The notes beneath the pieces are model-generated. The model ran no database searches, had not been told where the DNA came from, and was given only the letters and a program-made list of their open reading frames with translations. A stretch of DNA of 47,583 bases from Streptomyces neyagawaensis (GTDB taxonomy: Bacteria; Actinomycetota; Actinomycetes; Streptomycetales; Streptomycetaceae): NCBI RefSeq assembly GCF_023516595.1, contig NZ_JAMGBG010000173.1:1-47583 (forward strand), written 5' to 3'. A program made the position numbers and the translations under genes. Shown here piece by piece: positions 18,302 through 27,107 of this stretch. Position 1 is the first letter of the stretch. Every line of letters begins with the position of its first letter.

Positions 18302-19912
18302 CTACTCGGCCGCGTACCGCTCCCGCAGTTCGATCTTGCGGACCTTCCCCGACACCGTCATCGGGAACGCGTCGAGGATCCGCAACGCGCTCGGGATCTT
18401 GTAGTGCGCCAACTGCCCGTCGCAGAAGGCCCGCAGCTCCTCCAGGCTGAGCGGGCGCGCGGGGTCGCGCGGGATGACGCAGGCGAGGACCTCCTCGCCG
18501 TACCGCTCGTGCGGCACCCCGACCACCTGCACGTCGGCGATCCCCGGGTGGCCGTACAGGAACTCCTCGATCTCCCGCGGGTAGATGTTCTCGCCACCCC
18601 GGATGATCATGTCCTTGATCCGGCCGACGATCTCGACGTACCCGTCCTCACGCATCACCGCGAGGTCCCCGGTGTGCATCCACCGGCCCGCGTCGACGGC
18701 CTCGGCGGTCTTCTCGGGCTCCTCCCAGTAGCCGAGCATCACGCTGTAGCCGCGGGTGCACAACTCCCCCGCGGTGCCCCGCGGTCGGGTGACCCCGGTG
18801 GCCGGGTCGACGATCTTCACCTCGATGTGCGGGAGGACCCGGCCCACGGTGCCCGTGCGGTGCTCCAGGTCGTCGTCGCGCCGGGTCTGGGTGGAGACGG
18901 GCGACGTCTCCGTCATGCCGTAGCAGATGGACACCTCGGCCATGTGCATGTCGGCGACGACCCGTTTCATCACCTCCACCGGGCAGGGCGAGCCCGCCAT
19001 GATGCCGGTGCGCAGCGACGACAGGTCGTAGGAGTCGAAGTCGGGGAGGTTCAGCTCCGCGATGAACATCGTCGGCACGCCGTACAGGGAGGTGCAGCGC
19101 TCCTGCTGGACGGCCTCCAGGGTGGCCCTCGGGTCGAAGGACGGGGCCGGAATGACGACGCAGGCGCCGTGCGAGGTGGCCGCCAGGTTCCCCATGACCA
19201 TGCCGAAGCAGTGGTAGAAGGGGACGGGGACGCACACCCGGTCCTGCTCGGTGTAGGCGATCGACTCGCCCACGAAGTAGCCGTTGTTGAGGATGTTGTG
19301 GTGGGAGAGGGTCGCCCCCTTGGGGAAACCCGTGGTGCCCGACGTGTACTGGATGTTGATCGGGTCGTCGCAGGACAACTCCTCGAACGGCACGGGGATG
19401 CCGCGTGCGACCAGCGCGTCCCAGCTCGGGTCGCCGATGTACACGGTCTCCCGCAGCCGCGGGCAGTTCCCGCGCACCTGCTCCACCATCGCCCGGTAGT
19501 CACTCGTCTTGTGGCTGAGCGAGGCGAACAGCAGCGAGACACCGGCCTGGTTGAGGACGTACTCGACCTCATGGGTGCGGTAGGCCGGGTTGATGTTCAC
19601 CATGATCGCGCCGATGCGCGCGGTGGCGTACTGGACGAGCACCCACTCCGGGCAGTTGACCGCCCAGATGCCCACCCGGTCGCCCTTGGCGATCCCGCTC
19701 GCGACCAGCGCGTAGGCCAGCCGGTCGACGTCCGCCGCGAACCGGGCGTAGGTCCAGCGTCGCCCGGACGGCACGTCGACGAGGACCTCGCGGTCCGGCC
19801 AGGCGGCCACCGCGCGGTCGAGGTTGGCGCCGATGGTGTCGCCGAGGAGGGCCGTGCCGCTCGTCCCGTGCGCGTACGACGACGCTCCCGCGGGCCCGCC
19901 GCTGCCGCTCAC
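18302..19912 (-). CDS. Fatty-acyl-CoA synthetase / AMP-dependent ligase
   Basis: Activates a carboxylic acid to its CoA thioester through an acyl-AMP. The 536-aa ANL-family enzyme has the P-loop-like YTSGTTGFPKGA, the YGMTETSP motif, the hinge GRIKDMIIRGGENIYPREIE and the C-terminal catalytic Lys in TVSGKVRK. The start is GTG 19912, overlapping the stop of the upstream ligase gene (GTGA), so they form one coupled operon. It is closest to medium/long-chain acyl-CoA synthetases by its GENIYP hinge; the exact substrate cannot be read. Confidence 0.85.
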   Translation of the reverse strand: MSGSGGPAGASSYAHGTSGTALLGDTIGANLDRAVAAWPDREVLVDVPSGRRWTYARFAADVDRLAYALVASGIAKGDRVGIWAVNCPEWVLVQYATARIGAIMVNINPAYRTHEVEYVLNQAGVSLLFASLSHKTSDYRAMVEQVRGNCPRLRETVYIGDPSWDALVARGIPVPFEELSCDDPINIQYTSGTTGFPKGATLSHHNILNNGYFVGESIAYTEQDRVCVPVPFYHCFGMVMGNLAATSHGACVVIPAPSFDPRATLEAVQQERCTSLYGVPTMFIAELNLPDFDSYDLSSLRTGIMAGSPCPVEVMKRVVADMHMAEVSICYGMTETSPVSTQTRRDDDLEHRTGTVGRVLPHIEVKIVDPATGVTRPRGTAGELCTRGYSVMLGYWEEPEKTAEAVDAGRWMHTGDLAVMREDGYVEIVGRIKDMIIRGGENIYPREIEEFLYGHPGIADVQVVGVPHERYGEEVLACVIPRDPARPLSLEELRAFCDGQLAHYKIPSALRILDAFPMTVSGKVRKIELRERYAAE

Positions 19913-21588
19913 CGGAAGTCCTCCTCGCGGTACTCGGCGTCCGAGCCCGCGGCGGTGGCCTCGCGCAGCTCGATACGGCGGATCTTGCCCGACACGGTCT
20001 TCGGCAGGTCGGCGAACTCCAGCCGCCGGACCCGCTTGTACGGCGCGAGGACGGTCCGGGAGTGCTCGAAGAGGATCTTCGCGGTGTCGGGGCCCGGCTC
20101 CCAGCCCGCCGCCAGCACGATGTACGCCTTCGGCACGGCGAGCCGCAGTTCGTCCGGCGCGGGCACGACGGCCGCCTCCGCGACCGCCTCGTGCTCCAGC
20201 AGGGCGCTCTCCAGCTCGAACGGGCTGATCTTGTAGTCGCTCGCCTTGAACACGTCGTCGGCGCGGCCCACATAGGTGATGTAGCCGTCCTGGTCGCGGG
20301 AGCCGATGTCGCCGGTGCGGTAGTAACCGCCCGCCATGGCCTCCGCGGTGCGGTCGGGGTCGCCGTGGTAGCCGGTCATCACGCCCACGGGACGGTCGGA
20401 CAGGTCGAGCGCGATCTCGCCCTCGTCGACGTCGGGGGCGCCCGAGACGGGGTCGAGGAGGACGACCTTGAAACCGGGGCTGGGCCGACCCATCGAGCCG
20501 GTCTTCAGCTCCTGGCCGGGGCTGTTGGAGACCTGCACGGCGGTCTCGGTCTGGCCGAAGCCGTCCCGGATCGTGATGCCCCAGGCGCGGCGCACCTGCT
20601 CGATGACCTCCGGGTTGAGCGGCTCGCCCGCAGCGACGACCTCCCGGGGCGGGGTGCGCAGCTGGGTGAGGTCGGCCTGGATCAGCATCCGCCACACGGT
20701 CGGCGGGGCGCAGAAGCTGGTGACGCCCGCGCGTTCCATCTCCGACAGCAGCCGGGCCGGGTCGAAGCGGGTGTAGTTGTGGATGAAGACGGTCGCCTCC
20801 GCGTTCCACGGGGCGAACAGGTTGGACCAGGCGTGCTTGGCCCAGCCGGGCGAGGAGATGTTGAGGTGGACGTCCCCGGGTTTCAGACCGATCCAGTACA
20901 TCGTCGCCAAGTGGCCCACGGGGTACGACACATGGGTGTGCTCGACCAGTTTCGGCCGGGCGGTGGTGCCCGAGGTGAAGTACAGCATCAGCGGGTCGGA
21001 GGCGTTGGTCTCGCCGTCGGGCGTGAAGTCGGCGGGGGCCGCGTAGGCGTCCTCGTAGGGGCGCCAGCCGTCCGCGGTGCCGCCGACGGCGATCCGGGTG
21101 TAGCGGCCGGGCACCTCTTCGAACTTGGCGGTGTCCTCGGCCCGCGCGATCACATGCCGGACCCGGCCGCGCTCGACGCGGTCGCGCAGGTCGGCGGGGC
21201 CTAGCAGCGGGGTGGCGGGGATGACGACGGCGCGCAGCTTCATCGCGGCGAGGGCGGTCTCCCACAGCTCCGCCTGGTTGCCGAGCATGACGAGGACCCG
21301 GTGGTCGGCCCGTACGCCCTGGGCGCGCAGCCAGTTCGCGGCGCGGGAGGAACGCTCGGACATCTCGGCGAAGGTCAGCCGGGTCTCCGTGCCGTCCTCC
21401 TCGACGATGTGCAGGGCCGTGCGGTCGTTCCCGCGTGCGATCTCGTCGAACCAGTCGAGTGCCCAGTTGAAGAAGTCGGGGCGCGGCCACGTGAAGCCCT
21501 TGCAGGCCGTGGCGTAGTCCTCCCGGTGGGCCAGCAGGAAGTCCCTGGCCGCCCTGAACTCCTCCGTGGCGCTCGTCCTCGCCGACAT
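19909..21588 (-). CDS. Acyl-CoA synthetase of the medium-chain/acetate type
   Basis: A 559-aa AMP-forming acid:CoA ligase. Motifs in order: FTSGTTARPKLVEH, DGFGQTETA, GRADDVFKASDYKISPFELE and TVSGKIRRIELRE with the catalytic Lys. The KASDYKISPFE hinge and FNWALDWFDEIARG start are typical of medium-chain acyl-CoA synthetases. It is the first gene of a two-ligase operon, with its stop overlapping the second gene's GTG. It is divergent from a GAF-LuxR regulator, which may control it. Substrate not determinable from sequence. Confidence 0.87.
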   Translation of the reverse strand: MSARTSATEEFRAARDFLLAHREDYATACKGFTWPRPDFFNWALDWFDEIARGNDRTALHIVEEDGTETRLTFAEMSERSSRAANWLRAQGVRADHRVLVMLGNQAELWETALAAMKLRAVVIPATPLLGPADLRDRVERGRVRHVIARAEDTAKFEEVPGRYTRIAVGGTADGWRPYEDAYAAPADFTPDGETNASDPLMLYFTSGTTARPKLVEHTHVSYPVGHLATMYWIGLKPGDVHLNISSPGWAKHAWSNLFAPWNAEATVFIHNYTRFDPARLLSEMERAGVTSFCAPPTVWRMLIQADLTQLRTPPREVVAAGEPLNPEVIEQVRRAWGITIRDGFGQTETAVQVSNSPGQELKTGSMGRPSPGFKVVLLDPVSGAPDVDEGEIALDLSDRPVGVMTGYHGDPDRTAEAMAGGYYRTGDIGSRDQDGYITYVGRADDVFKASDYKISPFELESALLEHEAVAEAAVVPAPDELRLAVPKAYIVLAAGWEPGPDTAKILFEHSRTVLAPYKRVRRLEFADLPKTVSGKIRRIELREATAAGSDAEYREEDFR

Positions 21589-21632
21589 GTGTCCTCCTCA
21601 TTGCCGGACCGTCGCCTGACATCGTGTAATGC

Positions 21633-21648
21633 GTGATACGCGTCTCAC
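21633..21648. promoter_or_regulatory. Near-palindrome between ligase operon and luxR-type gene
   Basis: GTGATACGCGTCTCAC is a 16-bp dyad with one mismatched pair, centred on ACGCGT in the 101-nt divergent gap. It is 45 nt from the ligase start and 42 nt from the regulator start, well placed for a shared operator. Confidence 0.45.
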
Positions 21649-21689
21649 TACCCCCGAACGGGGGTGCGCCGCGCGGAAAGGACGACTTC

Positions 21690-22586
21690 GTGGCAGTGGA
21701 TTCCTTCGGTCCCGTCGATCCTGCTTCATCCGGTTCGACGGACATGCGCGGCGCGCTGAACCGCTTAAGGCTGGCCACCGGGCTGCCGCTGGCCTTCGCC
21801 GGGCTGGTCGAGCCCGGTCCCGGGCAACTGCGCATCAGCGAACTCCAGGGCAACCGGACGACCTCGCTCAGCGGGCTGTCCGTGCACTCCGGGAACGGGC
21901 TGGGCGGCAAGGCGGTGGCGCTGGCCCGCCCCTGCTGGGTGACCGACTATTCCTCGTCCCGGCAGATCAGCCACGAGTACGACGCCGCCGTCGCCGCCGA
22001 GGGCATCCGCTCGGTCCTCGCCGTCCCCGTCGTCGTACGGCGCCGGGTGCGCGGAGTGCTGTACGGCGCCCTGCGCGCACCCCAGCCGCTGGGCGACCGC
22101 ACGGTCGGGGCGGCGATGGAGGCCGCGCGGGACATGGAGCAGGCCCTGGTGGTGCAGGACGAGGCCCGGAACCTGCTGGCGGCGGCACGGCCGCCGGAGG
22201 ACGGGTCACCTGGGGCGTGGGAGGAGGTCCGCGAGGCGCACGGGGCGCTGCGCGCGCTGGCCCCCCGCATCGACGACCCGGAGCTCCGGCGGGAGCTCCT
22301 CCAGGTGTGCGGTCGGCTGGCCGGTGCCGCCGCCGCGGACACCGCCGGACCCGCCACGCCCGACGCGCCCGCCCCGTCCGGCGGGCCGCGGGTCACCCTC
22401 ACCCCCCGCGAGCTGGACGTCCTGTCCTGCGTGGCGCTCGGCGCGACCAATGCCACCACCGCCGACCGCCTCGGCCTGCGCCCCGAGACGGTCAAGGGCT
22501 ACCTCCGCTCCGCCATGCGCAAGCTGGAGGCCCACACCCGCCTGGAGGCGGTGGTGGCGGCCCGCAGGGCGGGGTTGCTGCCGTAG
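21690..22586 (+). CDS. GAF-domain LuxR-type transcriptional regulator
   Basis: A 298-aa protein with an N-terminal GAF-like sensor (about 15-150; GLVEPGPGQLRISEL, GLGGKAVALARPCWV, LAVPVVVRRRVRGVLYG) and a C-terminal LuxR helix-turn-helix (LTPRELDVLSCVALGATNAT, then GLRPETVKGYLRSAMRKLEA). GTG 21690 is chosen because GGAAAGGA sits about 7 nt upstream; an ATG at 21633 in frame lacks such a site and would overlap the dyad. It is divergent from the acyl-CoA ligase operon, the likely target. The ligand is unknown. Confidence 0.82.
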   Translation: MAVDSFGPVDPASSGSTDMRGALNRLRLATGLPLAFAGLVEPGPGQLRISELQGNRTTSLSGLSVHSGNGLGGKAVALARPCWVTDYSSSRQISHEYDAAVAAEGIRSVLAVPVVVRRRVRGVLYGALRAPQPLGDRTVGAAMEAARDMEQALVVQDEARNLLAAARPPEDGSPGAWEEVREAHGALRALAPRIDDPELRRELLQVCGRLAGAAAADTAGPATPDAPAPSGGPRVTLTPRELDVLSCVALGATNATTADRLGLRPETVKGYLRSAMRKLEAHTRLEAVVAARRAGLLP

Positions 22587-22649
22587 GACTCCGCCGACGC
22601 CCGCCGCGTGCCGGGGCGGGTGGAGGATGGTGGTGGAGCGGCGTCCGCC

Positions 22650-22716
22650 GTCGGCCCTCACCGGCAGACAGACGTTGTCGGCCCTCATGGGCGGACGGAG
22701 GCCGTTGTCGGCCCTC
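22650..22716. repeat. Short direct repeats after the GAF-LuxR gene
   Basis: GTCGGCCCTC occurs at 22650, 22677 and 22707, spaced 27 and 30 bp, with related sequence between copies. It lies in the 345-nt gap before the LAL gene. The remainder of the gap (about 22795-22900) is AT-rich and probably carries the LAL promoter, but no clear -35/-10 pair is visible. Confidence 0.4.
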
Positions 22717-22931
22717 GCGGGGCCGAGCCGGGTCGATCACGGCCGGCGCGCATCGGTGGCTCGGGGCGGTGAGAGACGGGTTGGGCGGTGGTTCGGGATT
22801 CATGTTTCGGGCGTGTGAAATTCCTTATGCCGTACCCTTCCTGTTATTTCCCTCACCACGCTGCGTTCCGAAATTCAAGGACTGGTTGCCTAATATTGGC
22901 CCGGACACGACACAGAGGGGAGCGGTGGCCC

Positions 22932-25793
22932 GTGCATCGGGACTTCAAGGAGCCTGGGAGACCCCGCCCCGACCTGGTCATAGGCAGGGAGGAGCTGTTC
23001 ACCGCGGCGCGGGAGCAGCTCGCGCGCGGCGGCAGCGTCCTCGTGCACGGCTCGGCCGGTATCGGTAAATCGACCGTCCTGCGCGCGCTCGCCGCTGAAT
23101 ACGACACGACGGCCCGTACGGTCCTGCGGTGCTCGGCGACCGAATCCGAGTCGCATCTGCCGTTCCTGGCCCTGACCGATCTGCTGGGCCTCGTCGTCGA
23201 CGAGGTCTCCGACCAGTTGCCCGCCCCCCAGCGCACGGCCCTCGAATCGGCGCTCACCGGACGGGGCGAGTCCACGCTCCAGCGTGACGGTCTGGCCCTG
23301 CGTCTCGCCGTCCTGTCGACCCTGCGCGCCCTGGCCGCCAAGGGCCCCGTCCTGATCGTCGCGGACGACCTCCAGTGGCTGGATCCGGCCAGTGTCGAGC
23401 TGCTCGGATTCGCCGCCCGCCGCCTCGGCGAGATGCCGGTCCGCATGCTGTGCGCCGTCCGCACCTCGACGGACCCCCATGGCCACGAGCAGGACAGGTA
23501 TCTACGCGCGTCCCCGTCGGACACCCTGGCCCTCAGGGTCAACCCGCTGTCCCGGGCGCACGTCGCCGAGCTGCTGGAGAACCGCGGCTACACCGGTCTG
23601 CCCCGCTCCACCGTGCGCGACATCCACCGCACCAGCGGCGGCAACCCCCTGTTCGCGCTGGAGCTGGGCCGCGCCCTCGCCGACAGCCTCACCCCGCCCC
23701 GCCCGGGCGAGCCGCTGCCGGTGCCGACCTCGCTGCGGACCCTCGTACTGAACCGGCTGGACATGCTCCCTGCGGAGGCCCGCCGCACCCTGCTTGTCGC
23801 CAGCGCCGGTGCCCGGCCCACCCTGGCCCTGCTGCGTGCCGCCGGACGGGAGAACGCCGAGGCGGAGACCGCGCGGGCCGTCGAGCTGGGCCTGCTGGCA
23901 CCCGAGCGGGAGAGCCCCGGCGTGCGCTTCGCGCACCCCCTGGTGTCGGCCGCGCTGTACGCGGAGGCCACCGCCCAGGAGCGGCGGGCCGCCCACGCCG
24001 CGCTGTCCACCGCCGCCGTCGACCCCATCGAGCGGGCCCGGCATCTGGCGCTGGCCACGACCGGCGCCGATCCGCAGGTCGCCGCCCGGCTCGGTGAGGC
24101 CGCCGCGGTGGCCAGGGACCGCGGCGCGCCCTCGGTCGCCGCCGAGCTGGGTCTGCTCGCCGCCCGGCACACCCCGGCCGACGCGACGCCGTCGCCGGAC
24201 GAGCGGAGGCTCCAGGCCGCCGAGGACGCGCTGACCGCCGGGGAGAACGACCTCGCCCGGGACATCGCCCGCGAGGTGCTGAGCCGCGCCACCGAGCCCG
24301 CCGAACGCGTCCGCGCCTGGATGGTGGTGATCGAGGCGGCCGGCCAGTCGATCGCCGAGGTCGACGCCGTGTACCCGCAGGCCCTCGCCGACGCGGGCGA
24401 CGACCCCCGGCTGCTCGCCCTGGTCCACTACCAGCTGGCGTGGCGGGCGCTGGTCATCGACGGCGACTTCGCGGCGGGCCGCAAGGAGGCCGCGCGCTCC
24501 GCGGAACTGGCCGCGAGGGCCGGGGACCGCCGTACCGAACTGCTCGCGCTCGCCCACCAGGCGCAGGTCGAGACGTTGATGGGGCACCCCGACGCACCCG
24601 CGACGATCAAGAAGGCGCTGAAGGAGCCGCAGGACCCCCAGCTGGCCTGTCACCACAACGGGGCGGGCGCGACCCGCTTCCGCTGGCTGATGATGAGCGA
24701 CCAGTTCGGCGACGCCCGGGCCACGGCCACCGCGCTGCTGCGCGAGGTACGGCGCCGCGGCATGGTCGAGAGCGAGGTGCACTACGTGCGCTTCCTCGCC
24801 GAGATCGAACTGCGCACCGGACACTGCGGTCGGGCCCTCGACCTCGCCCGTGAGGGGTACGGGCTCGCCCGCGACTCCGGCATAGGCGAGGGCGCCTCCG
24901 CCATGCTCACCTCGCTCGCCGAGGCCGCCGGCGGCGATGTGGAGCGGGCGCAGGCGCTGGCCCGGGAGGCCGCCGAGCACGCCGAGCAGGACGGCGACCT
25001 GATGTACCTCTCGCGCGCCCTGGGCGCCCTCGGCCACGCCCAGTTGGTGTCCGGGGACGCGGCCGGCACCGTGCAGTCGCTGCGCCGGGTACGGGAGTTG
25101 GAGGAGGGGCTGGGGGTCACCGACCCGGCCCGCGGCCGCTGGCAGGCCGATCTCGCCGAGGCGCTGGTGCGGGTCGGGGAGATCGCCGAGGCGCAGGACG
25201 TCATCGACGTCACCCGGCAGCGGGCGATGCGTCTGGGCCGCGAGAGCATCCTCGCCGTCCTCGACCGGGCGGAGGCCCTTGTCCGTGCGGCGCGCGGTGA
25301 ACACGACGCCGCCGTACGGCAGTTGACGTCGGCTCAGGACCAGCTGGCGAAGCTGGGCTGCGGGCTGGAGGAGGCGCGGGCCGCGTACGCCCTGGCGTCT
25401 CTGCGCGCCATGCCCCAGGCGCTCGGTGTCGCTCCGCGCGCGGGGGTGGCCCCCGTGCCCGGTCCGGCCGCGTACGACGAGGCGTCCCGGCTGTTCCGCC
25501 GCTGCCGTGCCCTGCCGTGGCTGCGTCAGGTCGAGCAGATCTCGACCACGCCGGCGCCCGTGCCGCAGCCCGCGATCGCCCCGTCGGCGCTGGACGCCCT
25601 CGCCGGGCTCGCGGCCACGGAACGGCAGGTCGCCGAGCTGGTGATGGAGGGCGCCACCAACCGGGAGATCGCCGGGAAGCTGTACATCAGCGTGAAGACG
25701 GTCGAGGCGACGCTCACGCGCGTCTACCGGAAGTTGGGGATCCGGTCGCGTGTGGACATCGTGCGACTGGCGGCGGGACACCGTACGAACTGA
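22932..25793 (+). CDS. LAL-family LuxR regulator with AAA/STAND ATPase
   Basis: A 953-aa regulator. Walker A is GSAGIGKST (41-48 region), Walker B is VLIVADDLQWLD, followed by a helical TPR-like middle region of about 450 aa (repeated ALAHQAQVETLMGHP-type helices). A C-terminal LuxR helix-turn-helix reads LAATERQVAELVMEGATNRE and ISVKTVEATLTRVYRKLGI. Start GTG 22932 is preferred: GAGGGGA lies about 10 nt upstream, and translation from further upstream would include a non-conserved leader. LAL regulators often control secondary metabolism or sugar use; the target here is unknown. It stands alone, followed by a secreted protease. Confidence 0.85.
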   Translation: MHRDFKEPGRPRPDLVIGREELFTAAREQLARGGSVLVHGSAGIGKSTVLRALAAEYDTTARTVLRCSATESESHLPFLALTDLLGLVVDEVSDQLPAPQRTALESALTGRGESTLQRDGLALRLAVLSTLRALAAKGPVLIVADDLQWLDPASVELLGFAARRLGEMPVRMLCAVRTSTDPHGHEQDRYLRASPSDTLALRVNPLSRAHVAELLENRGYTGLPRSTVRDIHRTSGGNPLFALELGRALADSLTPPRPGEPLPVPTSLRTLVLNRLDMLPAEARRTLLVASAGARPTLALLRAAGRENAEAETARAVELGLLAPERESPGVRFAHPLVSAALYAEATAQERRAAHAALSTAAVDPIERARHLALATTGADPQVAARLGEAAAVARDRGAPSVAAELGLLAARHTPADATPSPDERRLQAAEDALTAGENDLARDIAREVLSRATEPAERVRAWMVVIEAAGQSIAEVDAVYPQALADAGDDPRLLALVHYQLAWRALVIDGDFAAGRKEAARSAELAARAGDRRTELLALAHQAQVETLMGHPDAPATIKKALKEPQDPQLACHHNGAGATRFRWLMMSDQFGDARATATALLREVRRRGMVESEVHYVRFLAEIELRTGHCGRALDLAREGYGLARDSGIGEGASAMLTSLAEAAGGDVERAQALAREAAEHAEQDGDLMYLSRALGALGHAQLVSGDAAGTVQSLRRVRELEEGLGVTDPARGRWQADLAEALVRVGEIAEAQDVIDVTRQRAMRLGRESILAVLDRAEALVRAARGEHDAAVRQLTSAQDQLAKLGCGLEEARAAYALASLRAMPQALGVAPRAGVAPVPGPAAYDEASRLFRRCRALPWLRQVEQISTTPAPVPQPAIAPSALDALAGLAATERQVAELVMEGATNREIAGKLYISVKTVEATLTRVYRKLGIRSRVDIVRLAAGHRTN

Positions 25794-26058
25794 CCTCCCC
25801 GGGACCGGTCTACGACCCCTCCCGGGGACCCGTGTGCGAAGGCTTCACGCCGGCCCTGACGCGACCCTGCCCTGGCCGGGGCCCGATCGGCCCGCCCTGG
25901 CGGAAGCCCTTCCGGCTCCAGCCTAGGCTCACACCACACCTCGGGTCATCGAGGGTTTTCCCTCCCCAACTCCCTTAGGGGGATCCCCCATTGGGGGACG
26001 TTCACAACCGGTCATACGTTTTACGCCGTGCCGCACGCCAGGGCACACAGACCGGCCC

Positions 26059-26093
26059 ACCGCCCCCGCTCGGCTCCCCCGAGCGGGGGCGGT
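26059..26093. terminator. 15-bp GC-rich hairpin between LAL gene and protease
   Basis: Perfect 15-bp arms (26059-26073 and 26079-26093; ACCGCCCCCGCTCGG) with loop CTCCC, 75 nt before the protease ATG. It may end upstream transcription or sit in the protease 5' leader. A GGGGGATCCCCC palindrome is at 25978-25989. The rest of 25794-26168 shows no gene. Confidence 0.5.
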
Positions 26094-26168
26094 ACCCGCA
26101 GGGCTCCTGTGCACCACCCCCACCCGCGCGTCCCCCACCGGCAACTCCCTCCCCCCATGAGGAGAACC

Positions 26169-26966
26169 ATGTTCGGGTTCAACCGTGCCAGGAAGACGAT
26201 CGTCGCCGCCGCTGCGACCGCCGCGGCCTCCGCCGCCGCTCTGCTGGCCGCCCCCGGCGCCGTCGCCGCTCCCCAGCCCATCGTCGGCGGTACGACCACC
26301 ACCGCGAGCGCGTACCCGTACGTCATGCAGATCACCAACTCCTCGCAGAGCCAGTTCTGCGGCGGCACCCTGGTGTCCGCGACCAAGGTGATCACCGCGG
26401 CCCACTGTGTCGACGGCAGAACGACCAGCAACACCCGTGTCGTCGGCGGCCGCACCTACCGCAACGGCACGGACGGCACCGTCCGGTCCGTCAGCCGCAT
26501 CTGGATCCACCCGAACTACACGTCCGCCGAGAACGGCAGCGACGTGGCCGTGCTGACGCTGTCGTCGTCGATGCCGTACACCCCGGTCTCGTACGTCACC
26601 TCGTCGCAGACCAGCGTGTACGCGGCCGGCACCACCGCCCGCATCCTCGGCTGGGGCACCACCTCCTCGGGCGGCTCCTCCTCCAACCAGCTGCGCACCG
26701 CGACCGTGCCGATCGTGGCCAACTCGGTCTGCGGCAGCTCCAGTTCCTACGGCTCCGAGTTCATCGCGAGCGACATGGTGTGCGCCGGTTACACGTCCGG
26801 CGGCGTGGACACCTGCCAGGGCGACAGCGGCGGTCCCCTGATGATCGGGGGCGTCCTGGCAGGTATTACTTCCTGGGGTTACGGCTGCGCCGACGCGCAG
26901 TACCCCGGTATCTACACCCGGCTGACCACCTTCTCCAGCACGGTGGCCGCGCAGGTCAACTCCTGA
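26169..26966 (+). CDS. Secreted trypsin-like serine protease (S1)
   Basis: A 265-aa preproprotein close in layout to Streptomyces trypsin. The signal peptide is residues 1-33 (Ala-rich core, AVA cleavage), then a four-residue pro-segment APQP, then mature N-terminus IVGG at 38. The catalytic triad is His79 (TAAHC), Asp125 (GSDVAVL) and Ser220 (GDSGGP). Asp214, six residues before the Ser, gives trypsin-type Arg/Lys specificity. ATG 26169 has GAGGAGA just upstream; the in-frame ATG 26157 is less likely. Activation by removal of the tiny propeptide is expected. Confidence 0.92.
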   Translation: MFGFNRARKTIVAAAATAAASAAALLAAPGAVAAPQPIVGGTTTTASAYPYVMQITNSSQSQFCGGTLVSATKVITAAHCVDGRTTSNTRVVGGRTYRNGTDGTVRSVSRIWIHPNYTSAENGSDVAVLTLSSSMPYTPVSYVTSSQTSVYAAGTTARILGWGTTSSGGSSSNQLRTATVPIVANSVCGSSSSYGSEFIASDMVCAGYTSGGVDTCQGDSGGPLMIGGVLAGITSWGYGCADAQYPGIYTRLTTFSSTVAAQVNS

Positions 26967-26990
26967 GCGGAACACGCCGGCCCGTGAGCT

Positions 26991-27009
26991 CCTGAGGCAC
27001 GTCCTCAGG
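26991..27009 (+). terminator. Hairpin after the protease gene
   Basis: CCTGAGG-CACGT-CCTCAGG, a perfect 7-bp stem with 5-nt loop, starts 24 nt past the protease stop and lies between it and the convergent glycosylase gene. No T-run. Confidence 0.5.
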
Positions 27010-27107
27010 TGATACCAGGGGGCGTTGCGAACCTGCCACGAGCGGTTCGCAGCGCCCCCTCTCCACGTCCGCCACGTCCGCCATGTCCGGGTCGCGTCCC
27101 GGTCGCG

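Noticed and set aside
18134..20236. 700-aa + strand frame over the acyl-CoA ligase genes
   Set aside because: Antisense shadow; the opposite strand encodes two full ANL enzymes with all motifs.
23502..25781. 759-aa minus frame opposite the LAL regulator
   Set aside because: Shadow of a real gene: Gln/Gly/Arg-rich with no recognisable motif.
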